Shown: piece after piece, positions 24,197-32,614 of the stretch
Position numbering within the stretch: the stretch's first letter is position 1
Layout: every line of letters starts with the position of its first letter
Assembly: GCF_026712245.1 (NCBI RefSeq)
Contig: NZ_JAPPUY010000002.1
Span: 558,001 to 622,000 of the forward strand
From: Roseateles hydrophilus
Lineage (GTDB): Bacteria > Pseudomonadota > Gammaproteobacteria > Burkholderiales > Burkholderiaceae_C
DNA length: 64,000 nucleotides
Direction of reading: 5' to 3'
Notes under the pieces: generated by a model
The model's input: only the letters and a program-made list of their open reading frames with translations
Told to the model about the DNA's origin: nothing
Database searches by the model: none
Position numbers and translations under genes: made by a program

Positions 24197-25449
24197 CACG
24201 CGAAGTGCGTGGTGATCGCGTCGACGATACGGTCGGCCTCGTCCACGACGGCCAGCCAGGCCCATTTGTCGAAGGTGGTGCAGGGGTGCGACGGGCCCAG
24301 CGCCACGCGCTCGCCCACGGCCGGGCCGTCGCATTCGAGCGGGTCCCAGCGCAGGTAGGCGTGCTGATCGTTCAGCCCGGTGACCTGCCAGCCGGCGGGC
24401 GCCGCCGTGCGCTGGCCGTTCTCCATGCGCCACACGGGCAGCGGCCAGCCCTGGTCGAACGACACATCGCGCCGGCCGGCGTTCAGCAGCGCCAGGCCGG
24501 GCTCGGGGGTGGACAGTACGTGCGTCCACACCTCCAGCGCGGGCTGCAGGCTGGCGCTGCCCAGGCGGTGGTCGATGACGCTGACGTAGCGGCCGTAGTG
24601 CGCATGGTCGTGGCACACGTAGCAGCCCGAGCGCAGCAGGCCCAGTCTCGGTGTGGGGCCGGGCCGCCCCTGCAGCACCGGGGCGACGAGGTCGAACAGC
24701 GCCGAGCCGCCGCCGCTGAGCCACAGCGGCTGCACGGCGATGAGGCCCTCGGCCTCGACGTCGGCCAGCAGCGCCTCGACGCGCGCCTGCCACTGCTGCA
24801 TCAGCGCGGTGTCGGGGCCGGTCTCGCCCAGCACCTGCAGGCCCTCGTAGAAGCCGATGCCGCGCAGCCGCAGCGCCGGGTGGTGCTGCAGTGCGCGGGC
24901 CAGCGCCAGCGCCGGCGCGTGATCACGAATGCCGCAGCGCGTGGTGCCGAGCTCGATGAGCACGTCAAGCTTCTCTTCGTCGCCGCCTGGCCAGTGCGCC
25001 GCGATCAGGTCCAGCTGGGCCTGGGAGTCGACGAAGAACGCCAGCTCCAGCCCGGCATGCGTGCGGCGCAGCGCCAGCAGTTCGGCCAAGTCGGCGCGGC
25101 TGACGAGCTGGTTGGCGATCAGCGCGCGGCGCGCGCCGGCGGCCAGGCCCAGGCGCAGCTGGTGCACGTTGGCAAACGTCAGGCCCCAGGCGCCGGCCTC
25201 CAGCTGGCGGCGGAACAGCTGCGGGCTCATCGTCGTCTTGCCGTGCGGCGCGAGCTGCACGCCGCGGGCGTCGGCAAAGTCCTGCATCCAGCGGATGTTG
25301 TGCGCCAGCGCGGCCTGGCGCACGACGGCCAGCGGCGTGGGCAGCTCGGCCAGTTGCCAGCCGCGCTGTGCCACGTCGGCCAGCGGCAGCGGCGGCTCGG
25401 TGGCGGGAAAGCCCTTGAGCCACGGGCCCAGTGTGTCGGGTGGGTTCAT
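24196..25449 (-). CDS. PLP-dependent D-serine dehydratase-like / D-threonine aldolase family enzyme
   Basis: 417 residues with a type III (alanine racemase-like) barrel. The PLP lysine is in LAPHGKTTMSP; later segments include ELGTTRCGIR, LSGGGSALFD and a C-terminal LGPSHPCTTFDKW whose His and Cys match the zinc ligands of eukaryotic-type D-serine dehydratase. It probably deaminates a D-amino acid such as D-serine to a keto acid and ammonia. It is the promoter-proximal gene of the pair with D-aminoacylase and is divergent from ridA. Confidence 0.88.
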   Translation of the reverse strand: MNPPDTLGPWLKGFPATEPPLPLADVAQRGWQLAELPTPLAVVRQAALAHNIRWMQDFADARGVQLAPHGKTTMSPQLFRRQLEAGAWGLTFANVHQLRLGLAAGARRALIANQLVSRADLAELLALRRTHAGLELAFFVDSQAQLDLIAAHWPGGDEEKLDVLIELGTTRCGIRDHAPALALARALQHHPALRLRGIGFYEGLQVLGETGPDTALMQQWQARVEALLADVEAEGLIAVQPLWLSGGGSALFDLVAPVLQGRPGPTPRLGLLRSGCYVCHDHAHYGRYVSVIDHRLGSASLQPALEVWTHVLSTPEPGLALLNAGRRDVSFDQGWPLPVWRMENGQRTAAPAGWQVTGLNDQHAYLRWDPLECDGPAVGERVALGPSHPCTTFDKWAWLAVVDEADRIVDAITTHFA

Positions 25450-25532
25450 GGCGCCATCATCGCGGCGCTGTCTGAAGGTCGTCTAAAGGCGCCGCTTGCA
25501 TGGGGCGCGAGTGCACACCAGACTGCCGCGCC

Positions 25533-25931
25533 ATGACTGCACTGACCTTCCTCGGCGCCGAGCCCACCGCCAGCGACCGCCAGCCCCGCCCGCTTTCGCC
25601 TGCCGTGCGCGCGGGGGACTTTGTGTACGTGTCCGGCCAGGTGCCGGTGGATGCGCAGGGCCACATCGTCGATGGCGGCATCGAGGCGCAGACGCGCCAG
25701 GTGTTCGCCAACCTGGAGGCCGCGCTCGCGCTGGCCGGCGCCACGCTGGCGGACGTCTGCAAGGCCAATGTGTGGCTGGAAGACGCGCGTGACTTCGGCG
25801 CCTTCAACCGCGTCTACATGGGCTACTTCCCCGGCGGCAAGCCGGCGCGCTCCACCGTGGAGTCGCGGCTGATGATCCCGGCAAAGGTGGAGATCGACGT
25901 GGTGGCCTACAAGCCGGTTCAGGCCGGCTGA
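25533..25931 (+). CDS. RidA-family reactive imine/enamine deaminase
   Basis: 132 residues with RidA hallmarks: VYVSGQVPVDAQGHIV, EAQTRQVFANLEAAL, VCKANVWLED and the signature ARSTVESRLMIPAKVEIDVVA with the substrate-binding Arg and catalytic-region Glu. RidA hydrolyses 2-aminoacrylate and related imines released by PLP-dependent dehydratases, which fits the divergent D-serine-dehydratase-like gene. Its end overlaps the convergent receiver gene by 13 bases. Confidence 0.92.
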   Translation: MTALTFLGAEPTASDRQPRPLSPAVRAGDFVYVSGQVPVDAQGHIVDGGIEAQTRQVFANLEAALALAGATLADVCKANVWLEDARDFGAFNRVYMGYFPGGKPARSTVESRLMIPAKVEIDVVAYKPVQAG

Positions 25932-26527
25932 AGCTTGGTCACCGGCACGAAGGCCGGCTGCCCCTTGAGCTGCACCACCGTCTCACCCTGGCGGTGGATG
26001 ATGTGCTGGGCCACGTGCACCTGGCCCTGGTAGCGCACCTTGTCGCCCGGCTTGATGACGGGCTCGGGCGGCAGCACGGGCAGCATCTGCCGCACGGGCG
26101 GCCGCGCGGGGCGCATGGCGTCGCGCAGCTGGCTGTGCAGGCCGGGCGAGGTCTTGGCCAGCGCTTCCAGCGCGCGGGTCACCTCGGTCTTGAGCTGATC
26201 GGCCGTGAAGGGTTTCTTCAGCACGAAGTGCGCGCCGTGGGCCTCGGCCTCGAACTCGTGCTCGGGCGTCACCTCGAAGCTCAGCAGTGACAGCTGCAGC
26301 GTGGGCTGCACGTCGCGCAGGCGTTGGAACAGCTGCAGGCCGGTCAGCGGCGCGCGGGCGTACCAGTCGGTGATCATGAACTGCGGCTTGAACGCCAGGC
26401 CCTGTGCCAGGGCCGTGTCGGTGTCGGCGCAGCACAGGATGTGCTCGGGCGCGAAGCCGTGGCTTTGCAGCAGTTGTCGGGCGAAGGTCTGGACGCCCGC
26501 CAGCGGGTCAACGACGAGGAATTTCAC
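25919..26527 (-). CDS. Receiver-domain protein with C-terminal small beta-barrel-like domain
   Basis: 202 residues. Residues 1-120 form a CheY-like receiver with phosphoacceptor D54 in FMITDWYA and Lys in FVLKKPFT; the usual acidic pair is reduced to one Asp (D7, followed by Pro). After a Pro-rich linker (RPARPPVRQMLPVLPPEP) residues 155-202 read IKPGDKVRYQGQVHVAQHII and continue to VPVTKLQPA, which looks like a KOW/SH3-type barrel. This architecture is unusual and no output function is assigned. Convergent with ridA. Confidence 0.8.
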   Translation of the reverse strand: MKFLVVDPLAGVQTFARQLLQSHGFAPEHILCCADTDTALAQGLAFKPQFMITDWYARAPLTGLQLFQRLRDVQPTLQLSLLSFEVTPEHEFEAEAHGAHFVLKKPFTADQLKTEVTRALEALAKTSPGLHSQLRDAMRPARPPVRQMLPVLPPEPVIKPGDKVRYQGQVHVAQHIIHRQGETVVQLKGQPAFVPVTKLQPA

Positions 26528-26651
26528 GGGATCGTTCTTGGCACGGTGCGCTGCGGTTCATGGCCGGCGCTTGGGGCGGCATTCTGCGGGCCGCCGCGCT
26601 TGCATCTGGTGACAAACCGCCGACCGCTGCGCATTTTTTTGCATGGCGGCC

Positions 26652-28088
26652 TCAGCCCGCTGCCGGCCGGCGCTGAAGCTCATCCGCGCAGGCGCGCAGC
26701 TGCCGCCAGAAGGCCGGGTCCAGCGAGGTGGCCATGTTCACGCGCATCAGCGAGCCCGGTCGGCGCGTGGCGCTGAACAGCGCGCCGGGCGCCGTCAGCC
26801 AGCCGGCGTCCAGCAGCGGCTGGGCCAGCCGCTCGGTGTCCACACCGGTGTCCAGCCAGCCGAACAGGCCGTCGGGCGGCGCCGCCCACTGAAACCCCTG
26901 CCGCGCCGCCAGCGCCGCCACGCGCTGCCGGGCGGCGTCCAGCCGCTCGCGCAGCCGCAGTGCGTGGCGGCGCAGCCGGCCCTGCGCCAGGCACAGCGCG
27001 ACGGCGCGCTCCATCACGGGCGAGCTGGTCAGGCCGTCCAGCAGCTTGGTGTCGGTCAGCGCCGTCAGCCGCTCGGGCGCGGCGGCCAGGTAGCCCACGC
27101 GCCAGGCCGGCGTCAGCACCTTGGAGAAGCCGCCCACGTAGACCACGCGGCGCAGCCCGTCCAGCGCGGCTAGCCGGGGCAGGTGCTCGGGGGCCAGGAA
27201 GCCGTAGCTGTCGTCCTCGATGACGAGAAAGTCGTGTGCGTCGGCCAGGCGCAGCAGCTGGTGGGCGGTGGCGAGGTCCAGGCTGTGGCCGGTGGGGTTG
27301 TGCAGCACCGACACCGTCAGGTAGGCGCGGGGCGCGTGCTGGGCGGCCAGCGCGGCCAGCACGGCCAGGTCCGGCCCGGCCGGGCCGCGCGGCACGGGCA
27401 GCAGCCGGATGCCGGCCTGCGTCAGGCGCGCAAAGATGACGGACCAGCCGGGGTCGTCCACCAGCACCGCGTCGCCGGGCTGCAGCTGGGTGCGGATGAG
27501 CAGGTCCAGCGCATGCGTGGCGCCATTCGTGGCGAGGATCTGGGCCGGGCCGGCGTGGATGCCCAGATCAGCCAGCCGCTGCGACAGCGCTACGCGCAGC
27601 TGCTCGTCCCCGCTGGGGTCGCCGTAGCTCATCTGCACCGCCGTGTCGCTGCTGAGCCGGCGCAGCGCCGACTGCAGCAGTGTTGGGTCCAGCCAGTCGG
27701 CGGGCAGTGTGCCCAGGCCGGGCGAGCGGGCAGCGTCGGCCTCGAACATGCCGCGGATCAGCGCCGTCGCGTCCACCGGGGCCTGGCGGGGCAGGGCGGT
27801 GGCGGGCTGCGCGGCGCGGGCAGCGGTGGCTGGCGGCCGAGTCTCGCGCACGAAGAAGCCGCGTTGCCGCCGCGCCTCCAGCAGGCCCGCGGCCTGCAGC
27901 TGGTCGTAGGCCGCGACGACGGTGTGCGGGCTGACGCCGTGCTGGCGCGCGCAGTCGCGCACCGAGGGCAGGCGGGCGCCGGGCAGCAGCAGGCGCTCGC
28001 GGATGCGCTGGGCGTAGCGCTCGGCCAACTGGCCGGCCAGGGGCTGGCTGGCGTCGCGCTGCAGGGGCGGGGGTGTACCGGTCGGCAT
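26652..28088 (-). CDS. MocR/GntR-type PLP-dependent transcriptional regulator
   Basis: 478 residues: an N-terminal GntR winged helix (about 10-80, RLPSVRDCARQHGVSPHTV) joined by an Ala/Pro linker to an aminotransferase-fold domain with HNPTGHSLD, VIEDDSYGFL and the PLP lysine in GGFSKVLTPAWRVGY. MocR regulators usually sense a PLP adduct and control a divergent gene; here that is the EamA transporter operon. The sequence CAGTACAG begins two bases before its own ATG, and two inverted copies lie in the intergenic region, suggesting auto-repression. Confidence 0.92.
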   Translation of the reverse strand: MPTGTPPPLQRDASQPLAGQLAERYAQRIRERLLLPGARLPSVRDCARQHGVSPHTVVAAYDQLQAAGLLEARRQRGFFVRETRPPATAARAAQPATALPRQAPVDATALIRGMFEADAARSPGLGTLPADWLDPTLLQSALRRLSSDTAVQMSYGDPSGDEQLRVALSQRLADLGIHAGPAQILATNGATHALDLLIRTQLQPGDAVLVDDPGWSVIFARLTQAGIRLLPVPRGPAGPDLAVLAALAAQHAPRAYLTVSVLHNPTGHSLDLATAHQLLRLADAHDFLVIEDDSYGFLAPEHLPRLAALDGLRRVVYVGGFSKVLTPAWRVGYLAAAPERLTALTDTKLLDGLTSSPVMERAVALCLAQGRLRRHALRLRERLDAARQRVAALAARQGFQWAAPPDGLFGWLDTGVDTERLAQPLLDAGWLTAPGALFSATRRPGSLMRVNMATSLDPAFWRQLRACADELQRRPAAG

Positions 28089-28090
28089 GG

Positions 28091-28141
28091 CAGTACAGAT
28101 TCGGGCTGTGGCTGGCTGACTGTACTGGTTCTGTACTGGTT
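28091..28141. promoter_or_regulatory. MocR operator cluster: three CTGTACTG copies
   Basis: CTGTACTG occurs twice as a tandem direct repeat on the plus strand (28120-28127 and 28131-28138, each followed by GTT), and once inverted as CAGTACAG at 28091-28098, just before the MocR start. Direct repeats spaced by one helical turn are typical of MocR/GabR-type operators. The pair lies in the expected -35 region of the EamA promoter (TAGACT at 28150-28155). Confidence 0.65.
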
Positions 28142-28161
28142 GCGGTGCCTAGACTGAGCGC

Positions 28162-29082
28162 ATGCCCGGCTTGCCCCGCTCCACCACGACGTCGCCCGAC
28201 ACCGCGCGTGGCCTGCTGCTGGGTTTGGCGGGCGTGTTCATGTTCGCGCTCAGCATCCCGATGACGCGGCTGGCCGGTGGCAGCGCCGAGGCGCCGCAGC
28301 TGGACCCGGTGTTCGTCGCCTTCGGCCGCGCGGCGGTGGCGGGTGTGCTGTCGGTGCTCTACCTGGCTGCCACCGGCGCGCGGCGGCCGCGCGGGCGCGA
28401 GTGGGCGCTGCTGGCGTTCACGGCGGCTGGCGTCGTGTTCGGCTGGCCGGTGTTGTTGGGGCTGGCGGTGCGGCAGGTGGATGCCGTGCATGCGTCGGTC
28501 GTCTCCGGCGTGCTGCCGCTGGCCACGGCCGTCATCGCGGCGGTGGTGCTGCGCCAGCGGCCCAGTGCGGGCTTCTGGGCCTGCGCGCTGGCGGGGTTGG
28601 CGCTGGTGATCGGCTTTGCCGCCTGGCGCGGCGCAGGTGGCCTGGAAGTCGCCGACGCGTTGCTGCTGGGTGCCGTGGTCTGCGCGTCGGCGGGTTATGT
28701 GAGCGGCGCGCGCTTGTCGGCCGCCCTGTCGTCGGAGCAGGTGATCTGCTGGGTGCTGGTGCTGAGCCTGCCGCTCACGGTGCCGGTGGCGGCGCTCACG
28801 CGGCCCGTGGCGCCGGTGGCGGCATCGGCGTGGCTGGGCTTCGCCTATGTGTCGCTGGTGTCGATGTGGATCGGCTTCTTCGCCTGGTATCGCGCGCTGG
28901 CGCTGGGCGGCACGCTGCGCGTGAGTCAGGTGCAGGTGCTGCAACCGTTTCTGTCCATGCTGCTGGCCGTGCCCCTGCTCGGCGAGCGGCTGGACGCGAT
29001 GACGCTGCTGTTCGCGGCCGCCGTGCTGGCGGTGGTGTGGGTGGGCAAGCGTCAGCCTGTGGAGGTTCGGGAGGGCCCATGA
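28162..29082 (+). CDS. EamA/DMT-family transporter
   Basis: 306 residues with ten predicted hydrophobic helices in two EamA repeats (for example VFVAFGRAAVAGVLSVLYL in the first and LGFAYVSLVSMWIGFFAWY in the second). Members export amino acids, drugs or metabolites. It is divergent from the MocR regulator and begins a chain of overlapping genes. TAGACT lies exactly six bases before the ATG without a ribosome site, pointing to a leaderless mRNA. Its 3' end overlaps the DUF2917 gene as ATGA. Confidence 0.9.
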   Translation: MPGLPRSTTTSPDTARGLLLGLAGVFMFALSIPMTRLAGGSAEAPQLDPVFVAFGRAAVAGVLSVLYLAATGARRPRGREWALLAFTAAGVVFGWPVLLGLAVRQVDAVHASVVSGVLPLATAVIAAVVLRQRPSAGFWACALAGLALVIGFAAWRGAGGLEVADALLLGAVVCASAGYVSGARLSAALSSEQVICWVLVLSLPLTVPVAALTRPVAPVAASAWLGFAYVSLVSMWIGFFAWYRALALGGTLRVSQVQVLQPFLSMLLAVPLLGERLDAMTLLFAAAVLAVVWVGKRQPVEVREGP

Positions 29083-29381
29083 CGGATCGATGTTTCACGA
29101 CGCAACTCGGCGCCGGCCAGGCGCTGACGCTGGCCGCCACGCGCAGCGCGCGCCGGCTGGTGGTCACCCAGGGGCGGCTGTGGGTGACGCTGACCGGCGG
29201 CGCCGCGGATCACTGGCTGAGCGCCGGTGACGGGCTGACGCTGCCGGCCGGCACCCAGGCCGTGGCCGAGGCCTGGCCGGAGGCGGCCTTCCAGTTGCTG
29301 CAGCCGGCGGTGCCGCGGCCGGCCCGGCGCGCAGCCAGTGCTAGGCTGCCCGTTTTCAAATTTGGCGTCATCACCTCATGA
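29079..29381 (+). CDS. DUF2917 family small protein
   Basis: 100 residues. The core LVVTQGRLWVTLTGGAADHW and LSAGDGLTLPAGTQAVAEAW is the cupin-like DUF2917 pattern found in many betaproteobacteria; no biochemical function is known. The gene is coupled on both sides by ATGA overlaps with the EamA transporter and the aminotransferase. The last 25 residues are Ala/Arg-rich and may be unstructured. Confidence 0.8.
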   Translation: MTDRCFTTQLGAGQALTLAATRSARRLVVTQGRLWVTLTGGAADHWLSAGDGLTLPAGTQAVAEAWPEAAFQLLQPAVPRPARRAASARLPVFKFGVITS

Positions 29382-30586
29382 GCACCATCTGGACCCAGGC
29401 GCGCCGTGCCGCGCGCATGAACCCGTCCATCATCCGGGAGATCCTCAAGGTCACCGAGAAGCCGGGCATCCTGTCCATGGCAGGCGGCCTGCCCAGCGCG
29501 GACACCTTTCCCGTCGACGCGATCAAGGCCGCCTGCGACCGCGTGCTGACGCATACGCCGCGCGAGTCGCTGCAGTACGCCGCCAGCGAGGGCTATGCGC
29601 CACTGCGCGAATGGGTGGCGGCGCGGGCAGCGTCGCTGGGCATGACGGTCTCGCCCGACCAAGTGTTGATCACCAGCGGCTCGCAGCAGGGCCTGGACCT
29701 GGTGGGCAAGATCCTCTGCGACGCCGGTGCGCCGGTGGCCGTGGAGACGCCCACCTACCTCGGCGCGCTGCAGGCGTTCACGCCGTTCGAGCCGCTGTTC
29801 GCCAGCCTGGCGAGCGACCACGAAGGCCCGCGCCCTGAAGCCATTGCCGCATTGCCGCATGACGCACCGGGCACCCGATTCGCCTACCTGCTGCCCAACT
29901 ACCAGAACCCGACAGGCCGCGTGATGGGCGCACAGCGCCGCGTGGACGTGGTGGAAGCGCTGCGCCGCGCCAACGTGCCGCTGGTCGAGGACAACCCCTA
30001 TGGCGACCTGTGGTTCGACGAGCCGCCGCCGGCCTCGCTGTCCAGCCTGTGGCCCGAGGGATCGCTGTACCTGGGCTCGTTCTCCAAGGTGCTGACGCCG
30101 GGCTTCCGGCTGGGCTACCTGATCGCGCCGCGCGAGCTCTACCCCAAGCTGCTGCAGGCCAAGCAGGCGGCTGACCTGCACACGCCGGGCTTCAACCAGC
30201 GCGTGGTGCATGAGGTGGTGAAGGATGGTTTCCTGGAGCAGCACGTGCCGTCCATCCGTGCGCTCTACAAGGCCAACCGCGACGCGATGGCCGAGGCGCT
30301 GCGCGCGCACCTGCCGGCAGGCTGCGAGTGGCAGTCGCCAGCCGGCGGCATGTTCTTCTGGATCCGCCTGCCCGCTGGCCTGGACGCCATGGCCCTGCTG
30401 CCGCGCGCCGTGGACGCGGGCGTGGCCTTCGTGCCCGGCGCGGCCTTCTATGCCCAGCAGCCCGACCCGCGCACGCTGCGCCTGTCCTTCGTGACGCTGA
30501 CGCCCGACCTCATCCGCGAGGGCGTGGAGAAGCTCGGCCGACTGCTGCACGAGGCGCTGGAGCCCGTGGCCGAGCACGCGCCGTGA
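29378..30586 (+). CDS. PLP-dependent class I/II aminotransferase (2-aminoadipate transaminase-like)
   Basis: 402 residues, fold-type I. Start region SIIREILKVTEKPGILSMAG and the pair YQNPTGRVM and EDNPYGDLWF are typical of the LysN/2-aminoadipate aminotransferase group; the PLP lysine is in GSFSKVLTPGFRLGY. Unlike the adjacent MocR it has no DNA-binding domain. It probably transaminates an amino acid related to the regulator's ligand. Coupled to DUF2917 upstream (ATGA) and to the GNAT gene downstream (GTGA). Confidence 0.9.
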   Translation: MSTIWTQARRAARMNPSIIREILKVTEKPGILSMAGGLPSADTFPVDAIKAACDRVLTHTPRESLQYAASEGYAPLREWVAARAASLGMTVSPDQVLITSGSQQGLDLVGKILCDAGAPVAVETPTYLGALQAFTPFEPLFASLASDHEGPRPEAIAALPHDAPGTRFAYLLPNYQNPTGRVMGAQRRVDVVEALRRANVPLVEDNPYGDLWFDEPPPASLSSLWPEGSLYLGSFSKVLTPGFRLGYLIAPRELYPKLLQAKQAADLHTPGFNQRVVHEVVKDGFLEQHVPSIRALYKANRDAMAEALRAHLPAGCEWQSPAGGMFFWIRLPAGLDAMALLPRAVDAGVAFVPGAAFYAQQPDPRTLRLSFVTLTPDLIREGVEKLGRLLHEALEPVAEHAP

Positions 30587-31035
30587 CGGACGCGCGCGAC
30601 GGCTACCGGCTGAGCTTCGCGCCCGAGGACATCGACGCGCAGGCGGCGCACGCCTTCCTGCGCGGCGCTTACTGGTGCGAAGGCATTCCGCTGGCGACCG
30701 TCGAGCGTGCCATCGCGCATTCACTGTGCATCGCGTTGCATGCGGGCGGCGCGGGTCAGGTGGGCTTTGCCCGTGTCGTGACGGACCGGGCGACGTTTGC
30801 CTACCTGTGCGACGTCTATGTGCTGCCGCCACACCGGCGCCGTGGCTTGGCCGCGTGGATGATCGACGCCTTGCTGGCGCACACCGACCTGCAGGGCCTG
30901 CGCCGTTTCATGCTGTTCACCCGCGACGCCCAGGCGCTGTATGCCGGCCACGGCTTTGCGCCGCTGGCCACGCCGCAGCGTGGCATGGAGATCGTGCGGC
31001 CCGGCCTCTACCTTCAACCCTCGCCATCGCCATGA
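30583..31035 (+). CDS. GNAT-family N-acetyltransferase
   Basis: 150 residues using a GTG start that overlaps the aminotransferase stop (GTGA). GNAT motifs are visible: DVYVLPPHRRRGLAAWMI is motif A with the acetyl-CoA pyrophosphate loop, and LFTRDAQALYAGHGFAPL is motif B. The acceptor substrate is unknown; the operon context suggests an amino acid or amine. The stop overlaps the PhzF gene as ATGA. Confidence 0.88.
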   Translation: MTDARDGYRLSFAPEDIDAQAAHAFLRGAYWCEGIPLATVERAIAHSLCIALHAGGAGQVGFARVVTDRATFAYLCDVYVLPPHRRRGLAAWMIDALLAHTDLQGLRRFMLFTRDAQALYAGHGFAPLATPQRGMEIVRPGLYLQPSPSP

Positions 31036-31871
31036 CTGAATTGCGCCGCTTTGCTCAAGTCGACGTCTTCACCGCCGAGCCGCTGAAGGGCAACCCGCTT
31101 GCGGTCGTCATCGACGCCGCGGGTCTGTCCGATGCGGACATGGCCGCGTTCGCGCGCTGGACCAACCTGTCCGAGACCACCTTCCTGCTGCCGCCCACCG
31201 ACCCGGCGGCCGACTACCGCGTGCGCATCTTCACGCCCGGTGGCGAGCTGCCCTTCGCGGGCCACCCGACGCTGGGCAGCGCGCATGCCTTCCTGGCCAG
31301 TGGTGGCGATGTGAAGAAGCCCGGCGAAGTGGTGCAGCAATGCGCCATCGGCCTGGTGCGCGTGAAGCGCGACGGCGCGCGGCTGGCCTTCGCGGCGCCG
31401 CCGCTGCGCCACAGCGGGCCGGTTGATGCGGCGGGCCGGGCCCAGGTGCTGGCGGCGCTGCGCATCGCGCCGGCGCAGTTGCTCGATCTGGTCTGGTGCG
31501 ACAACGGCCCGGGCTGGATGGCCGCGCGCCTGCCGGACGCCGCCTCGGTGCTGGCGCTGCAGCCGGATTTCGTTGCCATGCAGGGCCTGAAGCTGGGCGT
31601 CGTCGGCGCCCATCCCGAGGGGGCGGACTGCCAGTTCGAGGTGCGTGCCTTCGTGCCCGACCTCGGCGTGCCGGAAGACCCGGTGACCGGCAGCCTCAAC
31701 GCCGGTCTGGCGCTGTGGCTGCAGGGTGCGGGTCTGGCGGGCGACCGCTACGTGGCCGCGCAGGGCGCCGCGCTGGGCCGCGCCGGCCGCGTGCACGTGG
31801 TGCGCGATGCCGAGGCCACCTGGATCGGTGGCGACGTCACGCCGCTCATCCACGGCCAGGTGCGGCTGTGA
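31032..31871 (+). CDS. PhzF-family isomerase/epimerase
   Basis: 279 residues with the diaminopimelate-epimerase-like double fold. The N-terminal FAQVDVFTAEPLKGNPLAVV and NLSETTFLLPP, containing the catalytic Glu, and FTPGGELPFAGHPTLGSAHA are standard for the family; the C-terminal GVPEDPVTGSLNAGLA completes it. PhzF proteins isomerise or racemise small metabolites, but most chromosomal copies have unknown substrates. Coupled to both neighbours by overlaps. Confidence 0.92.
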   Translation: MTELRRFAQVDVFTAEPLKGNPLAVVIDAAGLSDADMAAFARWTNLSETTFLLPPTDPAADYRVRIFTPGGELPFAGHPTLGSAHAFLASGGDVKKPGEVVQQCAIGLVRVKRDGARLAFAAPPLRHSGPVDAAGRAQVLAALRIAPAQLLDLVWCDNGPGWMAARLPDAASVLALQPDFVAMQGLKLGVVGAHPEGADCQFEVRAFVPDLGVPEDPVTGSLNAGLALWLQGAGLAGDRYVAAQGAALGRAGRVHVVRDAEATWIGGDVTPLIHGQVRL

Positions 31872-32590
31872 CGGCGGCGCCCGTGCTCACCGAGGAGCTG
31901 TTCCGCGAGGACGCGACGCTGCTGGCCTGCGAGGCCCGCGTCATCGCGCACGGCGAGGGCGGCGTGCTGCTGGACCGCACGGTCTGCTATCCGCTGGGCG
32001 GCGGCCAGGCTGGTGACACCGGCTGGCTGAGCGCCGGTCCGCAGCGCTGGCGCATCACCGACACGCGCAAGAGCAAGGAGCAGCCCGGCGCCATCGTCCA
32101 CTTGATGGACGGCGACGCGCTGCCGGCGGTGGGGACTGCCGTGCATGTCGACGTTGACGCGGCCCGCCGCCAGGCCCATCGGCGCTTCCACACGGCGACG
32201 CACCTGCTGTGCGCGCTGCTGCCGTATCCGGTCGACGGCTGTTCCATCACCGAGGCCTACGCGCGGCTGGACTTCCATACTGACCAGCCTTTTGACAAGG
32301 AGGCCATCCAGGCCGGGCTGGACCGCCTGGTGGCCGAGGCCCATCCGGTGCGCCACCGCTGGATCAGCGAGGCCGAGCTCGATGCCAACCCGGGCCTGGT
32401 GCGCTCCATGAGCGTGCAGCCGCCCCGCGGCCTGGGGCGCGTGCGGGTGCTGGAGGTTGAGGGCGTGGACCTGCAGCCCTGCGGCGGCACGCACGTCGCC
32501 AACACGGCGGAGATCGGTGCCGTGGTGGTCACCAAGATCGAGAAGAAATCTGCCAAGACCCGCAGGGTTGTGCTCGGCTTTGCGGGCTGA
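31868..32590 (+). CDS. Alanyl-tRNA editing protein AlaX-like
   Basis: 240 residues with a GTG start overlapping the PhzF stop (GTGA). Resembles the editing domain of alanyl-tRNA synthetase: CYPLGGGQAGDTGWL near the N terminus and the zinc-binding pair HTATH and CGGTH. These proteins hydrolyse Ser or Gly mischarged on tRNA-Ala. Its presence in an operon with a transporter and aminotransferase suggests that the pathway handles an amino acid able to mischarge tRNA. Confidence 0.9.
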   Translation: MTAAPVLTEELFREDATLLACEARVIAHGEGGVLLDRTVCYPLGGGQAGDTGWLSAGPQRWRITDTRKSKEQPGAIVHLMDGDALPAVGTAVHVDVDAARRQAHRRFHTATHLLCALLPYPVDGCSITEAYARLDFHTDQPFDKEAIQAGLDRLVAEAHPVRHRWISEAELDANPGLVRSMSVQPPRGLGRVRVLEVEGVDLQPCGGTHVANTAEIGAVVVTKIEKKSAKTRRVVLGFAG

Positions 32591-32614
32591 GGCCGCTGGC
32601 TACACTGCGCCGCT

